This document shows, in pieces, positions 34,568-45,702 of a DNA stretch of 64,000 bases (position 1 is the first letter of the stretch; every line of letters begins with the position of its first letter). The position numbers and the translations under genes are program-made. The DNA is from Torymus aiolomorphi (Eukaryota; Arthropoda; Insecta; Hymenoptera; Torymidae). The stretch spans positions 67,028,522 to 67,092,521 of the forward strand of contig CM070877.1 in the NCBI GenBank assembly GCA_036365515.1. Reading direction: 5' to 3'. The notes beneath the pieces were generated by a model. That model made no database searches. It was not told the DNA's origin and saw only the letters and a program-made list of their open reading frames with translations.

Positions 34568-35987
34568 ATGCCGGACGATAATCAGCAACAGGCCGGTGTC
34601 GCCGATAGTTCCATACTTATGGTTACTATGGCGCAAACCATGAGCCTGCAAGCGGCGGCTGCAGGTATCCCCGTCTTGATGGGAAAAATATTCCCCTAAA
34701 GGACTTCATACAAGATGTAAGAAATGCTGCTTCTGATGTTACAGGCGATCAACTTGATGCATTTTTGAAAAAGGTCTTGAGTAAACTACGAGGATCGGCT
34801 CGTAATTGTACCTATGGATTTGCTTTCAATTCTGTCGACGCATTAATTAAACACCTGAAACAACGATTCGCTCCTGGAAAAAATTTCGCATATTATAGTT
34901 CACAACTTAATGAACTGCGAATGATGAAAGATGACACCATTGGAGATTTCAGAGATAAATTAAATATTTTACTCATGGGAGCGGAGAGTTCTTTGAAGGA
35001 AGAAAAGGGAAATGGATATCAAGATGCCATGATGGTTCCAATGCAGGAAGCGGCTGTAGATATTTTTATTAGAGGACTTCCTGCCCACATAAGTTCTGCT
35101 GTTGACTTGTCTCATCCCAAAACATTAGATGAAGCCTATCAGGAAGCGGTTCGTATTGAGTCCCGGATTCGATCTCGAATTCTTCCGGATGGACGAGGGT
35201 ATGTTGAATATGGTACTCGGTTCAATGAAAGCAGCGAGATGTCCTATGATATACGACCTAAACTAAAACCAAGTTATGGAAATTTCACTGGATATCAGAA
35301 TCCTAATCCTGCGTATGTGGGATATTTTGATGAAGTACATAATGGACAGTGTCCTGAGCAGACCCAGGAGTTTTCAGTTGCTCAGGATTATCTGCAGTCG
35401 TCCAAAGAACAACACGGTCCTCCGTTTGTGGGATATTTTGCAACTGGAACCCCAGAGAAGATTCAAGGAAATGGACAAAATTCGTATTCACCCTACAGTC
35501 ACCAAGGATACCTGTCTCAGGGTAATTACAACTTTCAAGGGTCAAATGGATATAATCAAAATCGAGGAGGATTTGTCCGACGAGGCAGAGGAGGACGCGG
35601 AAACTTCCAACAAAGCTCTTCTCGATTACCGTGTTCTCAGACCCTCGGTTATTTAATCCCAATAACCCCTCTTTACAGTCGGGTTTTATGAGTGGCCCTC
35701 CGACGTCGCCTGGCCCTCCGACCTCATCCCCGTCGCAGCAGGCGTGTTTAAACTCCCCGGAAAATCGGCCATCGAACCCTCCGACGAATCGGAGCCAACC
35801 TCTCAATCCAATGTCCACTCCAGAGAATCAGCAATCGACTCCCAATTCTGAACTCTCCACCAGTCAACAACAACAACCGGCGAATCCACGAGTATATCTA
35901 ACCCGCACGACGGAACCAAATTTGTTCGGATTGGTGCCTGTGAGCCAGCTTGAAGAGAAGATGAGGAAAAGGATGATCCCACGGTAG
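34568..35987 (+). pseudogene. Ty3/gypsy-like gag
   Basis: The start is the ATG at 34568 (MPDDNQQQAG). A frameshift near 34690 moves to the frame ending at 35691, which carries the capsid-like part (FNSVDALIKHLKQRFAPGKN, YYSSQLNELRMMKDDTIGDF, VDIFIRGLPAHISSAVDLSH). A Gly/Arg-rich end (NRGGFVRRGRGGRGNFQQ) probably binds RNA; no CCHC knuckle is seen. A second shift near 35635 leads into a Pro/Ser/Gln-rich tail that ends at 35987. Gag would form the particle of the element. Confidence 0.8.
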
Positions 35988-38900
35988 TGCGATTTCGGAT
36001 TCCAGCAGGCCGTCAACCATACCTTAATTTTATGATTGATAATGGCGCAGCCGTTAATCTAATAAAAATAGGGTCCCTTCACCCGAATGTTCTAGTCGAC
36101 ACTAATAATACCATTCCCCTTGTTGGCATTAGTGACCATATCGTACCGACTTTAGGTGTGGTTGAAATTACGATAAAGGGTAGTCCAATTACATTTCTGG
36201 TAACGCAATATGATTTTCCCATCTCTCAAGATGGTGTTCTTGGACGGAATTACTTGAAACAAGAACAGGCAATAATTTCATATCATTATAACACCCTGAT
36301 GATAAAGGGGGATGTTATGAATCCAATTCCTTTCATTGACACCACTACAAATCAACTGATGATGAGTTCAACTGCTATTCATCTTTGCGAAAACGCCGAT
36401 AATGTAGATAGATTAATGCAGGAAGAGGAAAACCAGAGCTTGGAGCAAACCAAGGATTCAAAGTCGTTAGTAGGGCTTGAACCGTATACAGAGACTATTA
36501 GGCCAGAATCAATACGATATGTCATACCAAAAAGGTCGCGAAAAGTGGTTAGAGTCAATATAATCAATAAAGGGACTCAGGAAGGATATCTACCTCACAT
36601 GGATGTCGGATATGAAGATGTATATGTGGGAGAAGGGGTAGTGCGTCTTAAAGAAGATGTTTGTCATGTATTTGCCGTCAACACTAGAGATGAAGACGTC
36701 ATCATAGATATAGACCCTTGTGAGGTAATTCCCTGTGAATATGCTACTCTTGACTTCGAACCCGGTTCTGAGGACGAAGTTGAAGTTAGCCCCAATAATC
36801 CCATAACTGATAAAGAAAGCCGGGTAGCACGTCTTATAGAGAGCATTCCTTTGAATCATCTGAACGAAGAAAAACAAGCAAGTGTCCAAAATCTTATTCA
36901 AGATTATGAGCATATCTTCCTGTTACCAGAGGATCCATTGCCTTATACTGATTTAGTAGAACATTACATTCCAACGGAAAATAATTTGCCCGTTAATGCA
37001 AAACAATATCGTCATCCAATGATTCATAAAGAGTTCATTGACAAAGACATTGAAAAGAAACTGAAGGATGGTATTATAGAACCCTCCAGTAGTCCGAGTA
37101 ATTCCCCTATCTGGATAGTTCCAAAACGACCCGATGCTGGTGGAAAACCAAGTTGGCGGATGGTCGTTGATTTTCGCGACTTAAATCAGAGGACTGTTGG
37201 GGATGCATATCCACTCCCTAACATTGCAGACATCCTGGATCAATTGGGAGGAGCTATGTATTTTTCAGTTTTTGATCTTGCATCTGGATTCCACCAGATC
37301 AAAATGGCCCCCGAAGACAAGTCGAAAACCGCTTTTTCTACTCCAGGGGGACATTACGAATAACAGAATGCCCATGGGACTGAGAAATGCTCCCGCAACT
37401 TTTCAACGCATGATGGATCAAATTAAGAGAGGCCTTAATTGTGAAGAAATGTTAGTCTACATGGACGATGTAATCATTCACGCAAATTCGTTACGGGAAC
37501 ATGACCGACGGGTTCGGAAGTTCTTTTCTCGCCTTTCGGATACCAAATTGGTTTTGCAGCCTGAAAAGGTTCATTTTCTCCGTAAGGAAGTTGCCTTCCT
37601 GGGGCATATTGTCAGTGAACGCGGAGTCGAACCTGACCCGGAAAAGGTTAAAGCAGTAAGAGATTTTCCGTGCCCTAGAGGAGTTAAGAATGTTCGTGAA
37701 TTTTTGGGACTAACCGATTACTATCGGCGATTTATTAAAGACTTCTCAAAAATTGCGAAGCCCTTATTTGATTTACAGCGAAAAGATCGCGAATTCAATT
37801 GGGAAGAAGCTCAAGAGAACGCACTCTCTGAGCTCAAGGAATGCCTGTGCAATTACCCAATCCTATTATTTCCCGATTTTGAAAAACCATTTACATTGAC
37901 AACAGATGCTTCTGACGGTGCCATAGGAGCTGTACTAAGTCAAGAAAAAGACGGTTTTGATCATCCGGTATCCTACCTCTCGCGAACTCTCAATAAGGCT
38001 GAGGGTAATTATAGCACCACCGAGAAAGAGTGTCTGGCTGTCCTTTATGGGCTGAGTCACTTTCGCCCTTATCTTTTAGGTCGGAAGTTTACGCTGGTAG
38101 CGGATTATGAATCGCTTAATTGGATGCATAGTCGTAAGGACCCTGGCCAGCGACTCATGAGGTGGATGTTCAAATTCACCGGATATGAGTATACCTTTAG
38201 GTACAAACCAGGAAAATTAAATAGCAATGCTGATGCTTTATCGAGAAACCCAACAGATCAACCGCCAGAAGAGGACATCAATCTTAATCTTCATAAATTA
38301 AAAGTTATGATGATGACTGGAAACCGGAACAAACCTCCTTTAAGGGACGGTCCTAGACCTACCACCTCGAGATTAGTCAAACAAAAGCTGGGGCGTCTGG
38401 TGTTCAAAGGAATCTACAACCAACCTCCATCAAAAATAGAGGTCGTCGACGGCCAATTGGGGCCACTACCAGGAAAACCGCTCCACCTTTAGACCACAGT
38501 GTAATAGCCCAAAGAATCCGTCAACGAACTAGGATTAGATCTGAGGGAAATAGTGAATCTGATAAATATTCTCCAAGGCGTCCCATAATCACTGGATCAT
38601 CAAGCCTTAAGAGAGCTTCCATCCCTAAACTTGCCCCGGCAATATCTAAGGAAGGTCGTCGGTCGACCATAGATGTCTCTTTAGGACCTCAATTCGGACA
38701 AACTTCGGTCATTATGTCAGCTTCAATGATCGATAATGCGGACGACGTAAAAACCACTAGTATCAAGGCAATGAACGATAATCCAAAACCTCCGATGTAC
38801 AACTCCCGTTACAGTGGAATACGGATTGATGATACTGATGAAGAGAAAGGTAAAGGTGAGTCCCCTTGTCAGGAGACAGATCAGAAAGAATTGTCGACCG

Positions 38901-40096
38901 AAAATATAGAGGAAGTGGAAATTCAAGTCACTCCAGTCCCTAGCAGCTCTGAAGGGGAAGAGGAAATGGGAACTTTTTCCATCAGCAGGGATGAAGTACT
39001 TGAATCCGCACGGAAATTCGAAGAGAGTCTCAGAATTCATAATGTTAGGACAACACTCACCCTTGAATCAATATGTCGACCCGCAGACTCAACAGGAGAC
39101 AATATCTTGTCAATCGGAGTCATGCGATGAAAAACAGAAAAGAGATGTAGTAATGCCATTGCCATTACGAAATAATGTCATTATATCGCGACAATGTCTC
39201 ACTTATAAGCGGGACAATTATGTACATTTCTTATCGAGATACTGTGAAAGCAGTAATTCAATCACTCAATTACTTAATGATATTGAAGCCTTAGACATTA
39301 GAAGCTTGAAATCTAAAAGCACTAAGATAGGACAAATCCTGACCACTCCATATAAAACCCACAATATTTTTTCGCTCATAATACGAGACAAGCATTATGA
39401 CCCCATTAATGTGCGTGTACTTAGACAATGTTTAAAAAACCTACGGAATCTATTACTCCGTAAAAACTTACTTAGCATACGAGTCTCCGGGAGAGGAGAC
39501 GCCACGGACTCTCTAGATCCCGGCCTTCTCACGGAAATCCTCATCGAGATCTTTGGCGGAACCCCGATCAAGGTTGTTTGTGTTATGGTAAAGTGGAGCT
39601 ACCAAATAAACACGAAAGACAACAAATCCTGGAAGCTCTACATAACAGCTTGATTGGAGGACATAAGGGAGTCAACCAAACCTATCACAAAATTCGAGAA
39701 CGGTACTATTGGCCTGGTATGCGTAACGATGTTCTAGATTATGTGCGACGTTGTCCCTCTTGCCAAGAAAAGAAAATCGAACGAATCAAAACTAGAGAGC
39801 CAATGATCATTACTGATACCCCAATCGAAGCCTTCGATAAGATTTCCATTGATATAGTAGGCAAATTAAATACAACGCCTCGAGAAAACTGTCATCTCCT
39901 CACCATCCAATGCAATCTTACGAAATACCTGATAGCAATACCTTTACCTAACATTAAAGCCCTTACTATTGCCGACGCTTTAGCAAAACATCTTATTTGT
40001 CGGTTTGGGGCCCCGCGCGCAATACTCTCGGACCGAATCACCAGTTATCTATCTGAGATATTTGAGATTATTCCTACGACAATCTTAAGGGCATAA
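35951..40096 (+). pseudogene. Ty3/gypsy-like pol: protease, RT, RNase H, integrase, truncated
   Basis: The pol frame overlaps the end of gag by about 36 bases in the -1 frame. Protease: FMIDNGAAVNLIKIG (about 36030), with Asn where Thr/Ser is more usual. RT: WRMVVDFRDLNQRTVGDAYP, FSVFDLASGFHQIKM with the first Asp; a frameshift at about 37362; then NRMPMGLRNAPATFQRMMD and LVYMDDVIIHA, the catalytic box. RNase H: FTLTTDASDGAIGAVLSQEK and YSTTEKECLAVLYGL. A linker of about 370 codons (38493-39580) shows two shifts. Integrase: GGHKGVNQTYHKIRERYYWPG, CPSCQEK, FDKISIDIVGK and ILSDRITSYLSE. The reading runs into LTR sequence at 40069, before the catalytic Glu, so integrase is truncated. Confidence 0.85.
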
Positions 40097-40624
40097 ATCC
40101 AGTTGTGTATGAGCATGAGGTGTATAATTGTTTATAACTATTAAAGTGGAATAAGGAACAACCTATCGGGGATTTTTTAATCGGATCTATTTACAGTAGA
40201 AAGGATTTTTAAAATTGAAATAAGAAAATTATATTTAAATACGGGATAATATAATTAAATTAAATTAGTTAATGATCTATATATATATATATATATTTAA
40301 TAACAAATAATCAAATATTTCTTAATAATATTATAACTAATAAACTAAATTATTATGACTCTACTTATCGTTCTTGTTTCAATAAGGTATCATTAAGCCT
40401 AGTTGTTATAAACCCTTATTCCCAATAATCCTTTCAATATATACATATTTACTCAGTTAAGTGAATTATATTGAGGCGTCGCTATATCCGTGTGGGAGGA
40501 TATAGGGGACAAAGGTAAAAAGAGAGTTCTCAATTTTTAGCAGGAATGAAAAGAAAATATTCCTGAGGTCGGCGTCCAAAATTTTATTCTTGCCCGTGAG
40601 ATCCTAACGGATTGTCACGTGACA
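40069..40624 (+). repeat. Truncated 3' LTR
   Basis: ATTATTCCTACGACAATCTT and all that follows match 33233-33786. About 2.06 kb of the LTR start is missing together with the end of pol, consistent with a single deletion. Confidence 0.85.
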
Positions 40625-41806
40625 TATAGCATCTATTTATTACCTAAAGGTATGACAAGCCATCGAACATTCCGATTACCACTAGATTTATCTAATATTA
40701 AAACTGCTTTCCTAAAATTAGATTCAGATAAAAAAAATGAAGAGAAGTTGAAGTTATTATCTGGGACGAAGCTTCAATGATACCTAAAAAAGCTTTGGAA
40801 AACGTAGATAAAACTTTAAAAGATGTACGTTATAATAATAATCCCTTTTGGGAAAATTAATTATTTTAGGTGGAGATTTTAGACAAATTCTTCCAGTAGT
40901 AAAAAATGGATTTAGAAATAGAATTATAGAAGAATCCATTAAACATTCATATGTTTGGTCTTTATTTAATATTTTTAAATTAAAAATAAATATACGTATT
41001 AAAAATAAAGAATTTGCATCATTTTTATTAAATATAGGAGAAGGAAAAATTGATCAATTTATTATTCCTAATGAATGGAAATCAAATGATGTTTGTTATA
41101 TAATTTATAAAAATATTAAAAATTAAATAATAAAATATTAAACTTAATTAATCATGAAACTATAACATAATTCAGTATAGATATGCAACGCATAAAGGAG
41201 TCGATCAAACAGATGAAAATATTCATCTAAATTATCCAATAGAAATGTTAAATAACATACGTGAAGGTTTACCTCAACATGAATTGAAATTAAAAATAAA
41301 TTCAATAGTAATGTTAATTCGAAATATTCGAATAAGTGATGGATTATGTAATGGAACCCGACTCAAAATAATAGGATTATATAAATATAATATAAAAGCT
41401 GAAATCATTACAGGAGAAAATAAAGGAAAAAAATTTTTTATTTCCCGTACAACACTTAATACTTGTGAATCGTCTACATTGCCGTTTATCTTATATAGGA
41501 AACAATTTCCTATTCTATTCGCTTTTGCTATAACTATTAATAAATCTCAAGGTCAAAGTTTCGATAACATGGGATTATTTTTAAAAAAATCTTTATTCTC
41601 TCATGGTCAATTATACGTTGCTCTTTCAAGATGTAAAAATCCAAATAATATATACATACAAAATGAATCAGAAAATAAATATCAAATAACAAATATTGTT
41701 TGGAAAGAAATATTAGATTAATTACATTTTTTTATCTTATTTTCTTTTATTATATTATGATATTAATCATTTTTAACTGTAACATATTTAATACAATTGC
41801 CAATAG

Positions 41807-42184
41807 ATGGCCAATCAAGGAGATTCAAGACCTAGTCAATTAAGATGGGATCCAACACAGAAAATATATGTCGAAGTAGAAAGTATACAGCATGCAAGAT
41901 ATTTGGATGAAATAAATAAACAACTACAAAATCATATTAATGCGGAAGATGAATATGAACATGATTTAATTAATCAAATAAATGAATATAATAATTATAT
42001 CACACAAGGACAAATTAAATATAATGAAGTAGATAATCTAAAAGATACCGTTGAACTTGACAGGTTAAACGAAATGGTGGAAAAATATGAAAAAGAAGAA
42101 AATAAGTATAATGAGTGTAATAATAACTTACTTAAAGAGTATGATATGAATTATACAAAAACTTTAATTGAAGGATATAAATAA
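41807..42184 (+). CDS. 125-codon ORF downstream of the helicase, function unknown
   Basis: The frame begins at the ATG at 41807, 85 bases after the helicase stop, and is uninterrupted to the TAA at 42182. The protein is rich in Asn, Glu, Lys and Tyr. From residue 25 on it is strongly helical in composition (LDEINKQLQNHINAEDEYEH, LDRLNEMVEKYEKEENKYN), suggesting a coiled coil. No signal peptide or membrane segment is seen. Its AT-rich codon use matches the helicase. It could be a second gene of the Helitron-like element or a captured host exon; I recognise no family. Being intact next to a broken helicase is notable but could be chance. Confidence 0.45.
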   Translation: MANQGDSRPSQLRWDPTQKIYVEVESIQHARYLDEINKQLQNHINAEDEYEHDLINQINEYNNYITQGQIKYNEVDNLKDTVELDRLNEMVEKYEKEENKYNECNNNLLKEYDMNYTKTLIEGYK

Positions 42185-42692
42185 TAATTAAATTCAATTG
42201 CTAAAAATTAATGAATATTTTACAAAAAAGTTTAAGAGTTAAAATAATTATTAGAAGTAAAAAAAATTAATTTTTTTAACAATAATTTATCCTTCTTTAA
42301 CAATAATAAATTATGTCCTAACAATTAATTACATATAAAAAAAGGAACAATAAAAATATACAATTAGTTCCTAAATATTTAAAATTTTATGGAAATAGTA
42401 ATGAAATTTTGAAAATGTTATAAGTTCATTATCACCTTTCACATATTCCATATAATGTTAACATATAGTGCTAAAATACATATAAAAGGAACAATAAATA
42501 TATATGTTTCCTAATTATGAAAAGCATACAAAAAAGTAATACATTAAAGAATATGTTAAAGAAAAATTTTCCCAAATGAAAAATTATCAAAATTTTCGTA
42601 AATTTTAACTATTTTTTAGTAAATAATAGATGAAAAATATGTAGTAAAATAAGTCATATATAAAAAGTATGCCAATTTAAAATTAAATATCG

Positions 42693-42783
42693 AAAGTGGT
42701 TACGTATGGCTATTGGTGACGGATACCACTTTAAAAAAATCCAACGCGCGTATTCACAGTACCTCTAAGGTGGCGTGGAAAAC
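42693..42783. repeat. Right copy of the ~90-bp inverted repeat
   Basis: Mate of 29654-29743. Together they enclose the helicase fragments and the 125-codon ORF. Without the three later insertions the enclosed unit would be about 3.1 kb. Confidence 0.8.
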
Positions 42784-42797
42784 TGTTAAATATATAT

Positions 42798-44123
42798 ATG
42801 GGAGCGTCCAGCAGAAACGGGCCACCGAGCGCGCGCGGTGCCTTTTTTCGCGTAAAAGGCGCTCTGTTTAACTCGTTCATAATCGTATGCTGCGTCTTTG
42901 AAAAAAAACCAAGGACCCATATCGATAGATTTTTTCCTGCTCTTTCCAATGGTGCCATTGTTTTTATTGCGAAACGCTTTCTTCCGGACGAAAACTCGAG
43001 TTGAATATTGAAAGCCATTTTTCTCAAAGTATATCATGTTTTTTTTCAAAATAAACTACACCATTGGAAAGTACAACTCTTAAGCTTCAAAACCCTATCT
43101 TGGAGAAGTTGGAAAAATAAAGGGTTTCAAAGTAACAACATGAAAAAGACAACGCCGAGGGTCTGCGCGAGCCCCTCGCGCCCGTGCGTACGGCACGTTT
43201 AAGTGCACGCTCTATTCAATTCGCTAATAATCGTGTACCAAGTCTCTGAAAAAAGAACTAAGAACATATATCGATAGATTTTTTCCTGCTCTTTCCAATG
43301 GTGCTATTATTTTTATTCCGAAATGCGTCTGTTCGGGATTAGTACCCGAAGTGCGAAATAGCACATCGCGTGTATTAATCCGCCCTTGAGCATAGCGTAA
43401 AAAGGTCGGGCAGCCGCTGTCTTTTTGATCTTAATATTTTTGAACTTTACATGTTTCAACTTAAAAATATAATATTTTATAGTTTAAGACTTGTACTTTT
43501 GAAGAATATAATTCATTTTGAAGAAAAGACCGATATTTTATTGAAAAAATAGAGTTTGAACATTCAAATGGAATTTTCAACTAGAAGGAAGCATTTCAGA
43601 ATAAAAATAATAGCACCATTGGAAAGAGCAGGAAAAAAATCTATCGATACATGCTCTTATTTCTTTTTTCAGAGACTTGGTACACGATTATTAGCGAATT
43701 GAATACAGCGTGCACTTAAACGTGCCGTACGCACGGGCGCGAGGGGCTCGCGCGGACCCTCGGCGTTGTCTTTTTCATGTTGTTACTTTTAAATCCTTTA
43801 TTTCTCCAACTTCTCCAAGACAGGGTTTTGAAGCTTAAGAGTTGTGCTTTCCAATGGTGTAGTTTATTTTGAAAAAAAACATGACATACTTTGAGAAAAA
43901 TGGCTTTCAATATGCAACTCGAGTTTTCGTCCGGAAGAACGCGTTTCGCAATAAAAACAATGGCGTAATTGGAAAGAGCAGAAAAAATCTATCGTTATAG
44001 GTCCTTGGTTTTTTTTTCAAACACGTAGCATACGATTATGAGCGAGTTAAACAGAGCGCCTTTTACGCGAAAAAAGGCACCGCGCGCGCTCGGTGGCCCG
44101 TTTCTCCTGGACGCTCCCATATA
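42798..44123. mobile_element. Foldback element of ~1.33 kb with duplicated arms
   Basis: The ends are GGGAGCGTCCAG and CTGGACGCTCCC. The arms, about 42798-43330 and 43590-44123, are inverted copies. Within each arm the block containing ATCGATAGATTTTTTCCTGC and TCTTTCCAATGGTG occurs twice (about 42920-42985 and 43268-43330), so the arm itself arose by duplication. The centre (43330-43590) is AT-rich. Short GC-rich hairpins such as GAGCGCGCGCGG occur near the ends. No gene is recognised. Confidence 0.85.
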
Positions 44124-44338
44124 ACTTATATATTATACATTTCTCTTTATAAACATTTTTTAAATGGGATCTTTCTAAATATACATTTATATCTTTCTAT
44201 ATAAAAAAAACTTTACAGACTTTATCAAACAATAATTTTTATCAAAAGTATATAATTTAAAACATTTTTTATTATATTAATTTTTTCAACACGTCGGGGG
44301 TTGGCGAGCGGAGCGAGCAGGGGGCGAAGCCCCACTAG
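44124..44338 (+). mobile_element. Helitron-like 3' terminus
   Basis: The sequence ends with a hairpin GGGGC-GAA-GCCCC (44321-44333) followed by ACTAG and then T. A GC-rich hairpin a few bases before CTRR is the hallmark of Helitron 3' ends. A second inverted motif, GCGAGCGGAGCGAGC, precedes it. The AT-rich sequence before it resembles that around 42200-42690, so this can be the end of the same Helitron, split by the foldback element. Confidence 0.6.
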
Positions 44339-44812
44339 TATATATATATATATATATATATATGATATGTTCGTAAATTGGTACTTTTGAGGAGATGTGA
44401 ACCTTTCGTTCAGAGTTCGGACAATGTGACTAAAGAAATAATGACCCTCAGGTTACCGACTCTGGGAAAAGGGGGTATAGATTTCTCCTCAAAAGTCGCG
44501 ATTCTTGCTTTGAGAAATTTGAGGAGTCTCTTCAAAATGCCGACATCTCTTCAAAAGTACCGATCTATACGTTGATATCTCTTCAAATATATTTGAGGAC
44601 CTATGTCAGCCCGGATTCGAAACTTTGAAGATTTTTCGGACTTTTGAGGACATCCTCAAAATTCCTTCGGTATGAAACAGTACTTTTGAGGATTTATATT
44701 AATACCTTCAACGCAGAGAGGGAGTTATTTCTTTAGTCAAGCATATACGAACTCTGGAGAAAAAACTATAGATCCTCAAAAGTACCGGTTTCCAAAATGT
44801 ATATACAGGGTG
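44339..44812. repeat. TA run and ~455-bp foldback element
   Basis: After a short TA run (44339-44362) the left arm (about 44365-44452) pairs with about 44703-44805: GGTACTTTTGAGGA with TCCTCAAAAGTACC, and GACTAAAGAAATAA with TTATTTCTTTAGTC. Inside, the phrase CTYTTCAAAAGTNCCG recurs several times. Confidence 0.7.
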
Positions 44813-45108
44813 ATTCTGAAACAATACAACATTTATATACCAACGTGATCAGCGTGAAAAGCTGAGTCAAGATCACTTGGTCTCGAAAATTTTCCGGCAA
44901 GTTTTCCACACCTCTGTTAAGCACAGTGGAATTTCCCGCATAGCGTCGGCCCTGGCAGAGCGGCGGCGCGAGCCGAGCGGCGGCCGCCGCGGCAAAGAGT
45001 GGGGGGCAACCGTTGCTACGGAGTACGTCTACGGAAGCGGGAGATAAGGGGGAAGCGGAGCAATCGAGGAGCGCAACGATTTAGTCCGCAGTAAAAATCG
45101 CTGTGAAA
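44813..45108. other. GC-rich spacer
   Basis: The stretch starts CAGGGTGATTCTGAAAC and turns GC-rich (GGCGGCCGCCGCGG at about 44981). No gene is seen. It could be the outer part of the foldback element that follows. Confidence 0.5.
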
Positions 45109-45702
45109 TCGACTTGTCACAGAAATGACTGCATATTGGTTATAAGGTAAATCGAGGTCGCAAAAACCGATTTTGAAATTTGCAGATTCTTAGGTCCAAG
45201 GGTTCTATCCGAAAACAGCGTTTGAAAGTTTTATTTACTTATATCTCGAGAACCGCTTAGTCTACAACAAAATGGCTTACTCCAAACGAAAGAGCGCAAA
45301 ATTTTGAATCAGAAACGATTTTTTACTCGAATCCGATGAGTGCAAAGTTCCGAGATAATTAATCGAAAAGAAATGAACATGCCCCCGACTTTCCTCCCGC
45401 GCTGCGGTATGCTTCCCGTGTCTCTCGCTCCCACAGCGTTTATTTCTTTTCGATTAATTATCTCGGAATTTTGCACTCGACGGAATCGAGTTCAAAATCG
45501 TTTTCGATGCAAAATTTTAAGGTCTTTTGTTTGATGCAAGTCATTTTATTGTTGACTATAATCAAATAAAACTTACGAACGTTGGTTTCGTATAGAAGCC
45601 CTGGGAAACTGAGAGAGCTGCAAATTTCAAAATCTGTTTTTGTCGACTTCGATTTACCTTATAAACAGAATTCAGCCATTTCTGTAACAAGTCGATTTCA
45701 GT
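45109..45702. repeat. Foldback element of ~0.6 kb
   Basis: The arms at about 45109-45385 and 45430-45702 are inverted copies. Landmarks are GAAATCGACTTGT with ACAAGTCGATTTC at the ends and TTAATCGAAAAGAAAT with ATTTCTTTTCGATTAA near the centre. Confidence 0.85.

Larger units (their letters stand above)
31174..40624 (+). mobile_element. Ty3/gypsy-like LTR retrotransposon, 9.45 kb
   Basis: It begins TGTTACGTGACGGATT and ends GGATTGTCACGTGACA, and is flanked by TATAG at 31169-31173 and 40625-40629, a 5-bp target duplication. Removing it joins the helicase reading AWTGIA to SIYLLP. Order: 5' LTR, primer-binding site, a small coiled-coil ORF, gag, protease, RT, RNase H, a linker, integrase, truncated 3' LTR. 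The long linker between RNase H and integrase recalls the 412/mdg1 type. By eye the shared 554 bp of the LTRs differ at about 17 sites, so the insertion is not recent. Confidence 0.9.
29845..41721 (+). pseudogene. Helitron-type Pif1-like helicase, split by three insertions
   Basis: The product would be the helicase half of a Helitron RepHel protein, which unwinds DNA during rolling-circle transposition. Pieces: 29845-30170 (HTENQQKIIF, TTLTAWFTLN), 30376-30922 (YQNKTYSTYRETTIIMGLVE, LDGPGGSRKTFLYKTL), 31149-31173 (AWTGI) and 40626-41721 (LLPKGMTSHRTFRLPLDL, IILGGDFRQILPVVKNG, VMLIRNIRISDGLCNGTRLK, INKSQGQSFDNMGLFL, GQLYVALSRCKNPNNIYI). In the Walker A motif the Gly before Lys reads Arg. Frameshifts lie near 40750-40850 and 41126-41245. 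No Rep (HUH) nuclease or N-terminal half is visible upstream of 29845, so the gene is 5'-truncated. It is strongly AT-biased compared with the BEL/Pao and gypsy-like genes. Confidence 0.85.
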
